Shown: positions 4,271 to 5,070 of the stretch, one piece after another
Numbering within the stretch: the first letter of the stretch is position 1
How the letters are laid out: each line of letters opens with the position of its first letter
Assembly: GCA_019058515.1 (NCBI GenBank)
Contig: JAHPYY010000180.1
Location: 1 to 5,070, forward strand
Reading direction: 5' to 3'
DNA length: 5,070 bases
DNA from: Promethearchaeota archaeon
Lineage (GTDB): Archaea; Asgardarchaeota; Lokiarchaeia; Sigynarchaeales; SOKP01
Position numbers and translations under genes: made by a program
The notes under the pieces: generated by a model
Told to the model about the DNA's origin: nothing
Database searches by the model: none
What the model saw: only the letters and a program-made list of their open reading frames with translations

Positions 4271-4570
4271 ATGGAAAGTGTTTATGCTGCCTTACTTTTG
4301 CACAAGGCTTCTAAAGATATAACTGAAGCAGCGATAGAAAAAATACTTAAAGCCGCAGGTGTCACCCCAGATAAATCGCAAATTACTAAACTAGTTGCGG
4401 GATTGAAAGACACGGACATCGATTCTATCATCAGTTCAGCTAGCGCAGCACCAGTTATGGCGGCTCCTGTTGCTACTGGTGGAGCTACAACGGCTGGAGC
4501 CACAGCACCCGCAGAAGAAGAGGAAGAAGAAGAGGAGGAAGAGCCAACTGGAATTGGAAGTTTATTTTAA
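4271..4570 (+). CDS. rpl12: Ribosomal stalk protein P1 (aL12, archaeal acidic protein)
   Basis: This 99-residue protein is archaeal P1/aL12, which dimerises and binds in several copies to the helical spine of uL10 to recruit translational GTPases. Residues 1-58 form the N-terminal dimerisation domain and begin with the archaeal-type MESVYAALLLHKASKDITEA; AGVTPDKSQITKLVAGLKD follows. Residues 59-81 are an alanine/proline/glycine hinge. Ten consecutive glutamates (82-91) lead to the factor-binding end PTGIGSLF (92-99), almost the same as the uL10 end. It has no relation to bacterial bL12. The ATG is supported by GGAG 6 nt upstream. It closes the operon; an oligo-T terminator region follows about 35 bp later. 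Confidence 0.96.
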   Translation: MESVYAALLLHKASKDITEAAIEKILKAAGVTPDKSQITKLVAGLKDTDIDSIISSASAAPVMAAPVATGGATTAGATAPAEEEEEEEEEEPTGIGSLF

Positions 4571-4604
4571 GCTCAAATTACTCCTTAATTCATATCCCAC
4601 ACAA

Positions 4605-4636
4605 TTTTTTTACTATTTTTTATTATTAGTGTTTTT
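4605..4636 (+). terminator. Oligo-T terminator region of the stalk operon
   Basis: Three T-runs, T7 (4605-4611), T6 (4616-4621) and T5 (4632-4636), follow the P1 stop codon by about 35 bp. Successive oligo-T tracts without a strong hairpin are the usual archaeal intrinsic termination signal. Confidence 0.6.
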
Positions 4637-4645
4637 CCTCAATTC

Positions 4646-4658
4646 GAACTTTAAGTTC
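4646..4658. promoter_or_regulatory. Operator-like palindrome upstream of the aminotransferase gene
   Basis: GAACTT T AAGTTC is a perfect 6+1+6 inverted repeat. It lies about 30-40 bp upstream of the candidate TATA box for the aminotransferase gene, a position suitable for a dimeric regulator. The binding protein is unknown and the site could be chance. Confidence 0.35.
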
Positions 4659-4687
4659 AACTACCAGTCTCGTAATCCAAAAAAAGC

Positions 4688-4695
4688 TTTTTATT
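4688..4695 (+). promoter_or_regulatory. Candidate TATA box of the aminotransferase gene
   Basis: TTTTTATT lies about 65 bp before the ATG at 4757, predicting initiation near 4718 and a leader of about 40 nt that keeps the ribosome binding site. An inverted repeat ATTAC–N6–GTAAT (4705-4720) overlaps the predicted start point and could be an operator. A second AT-rich stretch at 4719-4728 is too close to the gene to leave a leader with a ribosome binding site. Confidence 0.35.
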
Positions 4696-4746
4696 TGGAC
4701 AAGAATTACATTAGAGTAATATTTTTTAGAATTCTCTTAATAGAGA

Positions 4747-4750
4747 GGAG
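4747..4750 (+). promoter_or_regulatory. Ribosome binding site of the aminotransferase gene
   Basis: GGAG ends 6 nt before the ATG at 4757. The adjoining AGAGAG (4742-4747) can pair with the TTCTCT at 4732-4737 over a 4-nt loop, with one G-U pair, which would partly mask the site. Confidence 0.55.
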
Positions 4751-4756
4751 TTATTT

Positions 4757-5070
4757 ATGTTAGACTTAAATGAAGAAATAGAGCGTTATACAAAAGCCAG
4801 ACCAGTAACTCTAGAATACTGGCAAAAAGCCAAACATGCGTTGGCTGGGGGAATTTCCCACAATATAAGAACTTTTGGGCTTACTTCCGCGGGAACATTT
4901 CCCATTTTCCTTAAATCAGCAAATGGCGCGTTCATCAAGGATTTGGACGATAACGAATACATCGACGGATGGAACGGGCACTATGCTATGATTCTAGGGC
5001 ATTCTCACCCAGAAGTGCTCCAATCTCTTAAAGATAATGTAGGTAATGGGTGGCTTTTTGGGACGATCAC
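4757..5070 (+). CDS. Class III PLP-dependent aminotransferase, HemL-like (partial, 5' end)
   Basis: An open frame starts at ATG 4757, 6 nt after GGAG, and runs off the right edge after 104 codons. It is the N-terminal part of a fold-type I, class III aminotransferase related to glutamate-1-semialdehyde 2,1-aminomutase (COG0001). Landmarks are the N-terminal helix with WQKAKHALAGGISHNIRTFG (22-41), PIFLKSANGAFIKDLDDNEYID (49-70) in two adjoining parts, and MILGHSHPEVLQSL (78-91). The segment GWNGHYAMILGH (71-82) differs from the SWGP-MILGH pattern usual in true HemL and is closer to the HemL-like paralogues annotated as aspartate aminotransferase family proteins. The PLP-binding lysine lies beyond the window. 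A role in tetrapyrrole synthesis is therefore not established; another amino-group transfer is at least as likely. It is probably a separate transcription unit after the stalk operon terminator. Confidence 0.88.
   Translation, partial: MLDLNEEIERYTKARPVTLEYWQKAKHALAGGISHNIRTFGLTSAGTFPIFLKSANGAFIKDLDDNEYIDGWNGHYAMILGHSHPEVLQSLKDNVGNGWLFGTI

Noticed and set aside
4282..4503. Minus-strand open frame within P1
   Set aside because: Antisense of the alanine-rich P1 coding region.
4470..4763. Open frame of 97 codons on the plus strand overlapping the end of P1
   Set aside because: It is the glutamate-run region of P1 read in another frame, giving a lysine/arginine string, and then runs through the oligo-T terminator and the promoter of the next gene. 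It has no ribosome binding site and no family resemblance.

Overview
The window is AT-rich archaeal chromosome. The archaeal assignment rests on the gene order uL11–uL1–uL10–P1, on a 320-residue uL10 with the archaeal/eukaryotic insertion domain, on a P1-type stalk protein with a poly-glutamate hinge (not bacterial bL12), on ribosome binding sites such as GGAGGTG, and on TATA-like and oligo-T signals. The lineage cannot be fixed from this sequence. An AT-rich Asgard-type or related archaeon would fit, but that is a guess.

Layout. On the minus strand, positions 1-63 hold the first 21 codons of an unrecognised gene. Just upstream of it in transcription order lies a ThiW-like membrane protein (76-636), the substrate-binding S component of an ECF vitamin transporter. 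A 127-bp AT-rich divergent promoter region separates it from a plus-strand fumarylacetoacetate hydrolase (FAH) superfamily enzyme (764-1450) with its metal ligands and His/Glu pair intact. A 61-residue helix-turn-helix-like protein (1550-1735) follows, with its own TATA box and ribosome binding site. A gene-free interval of 301 bp (1737-2036) comes next. It contains several possible stem-loops, including a terminator-like hairpin with a T8 tail that reads on the minus strand.

The core of the window is the ribosomal stalk operon: uL11 (2037-2537), uL1 (2540-3250), uL10/P0 (3255-4217) and P1/aL12 (4271-4570). The first three genes are separated by 2 and 4 bp. P1 stands 53 bp further on and may have its own promoter, which would suit its multi-copy stoichiometry. 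Together these proteins form the GTPase-associated stalk base and stalk (uL11, uL10, P1) and the mobile L1 stalk. uL10 and P1 end in near-identical acidic tails closing with GLGSLF or GIGSLF. An oligo-T terminator follows. After a 186-bp gap carrying operator-like palindromes, a class III PLP aminotransferase related to glutamate-1-semialdehyde aminomutase starts at 4757 and runs off the window.

Most of the window is ordinary. No obviously new multi-gene system is visible. The points most worth a second look are the minus-strand terminator-like hairpin in the gene-free interval, the 61-residue protein ending in CCRF, and candidate RNA structures around the uL11, uL1 and uL10 gene boundaries.
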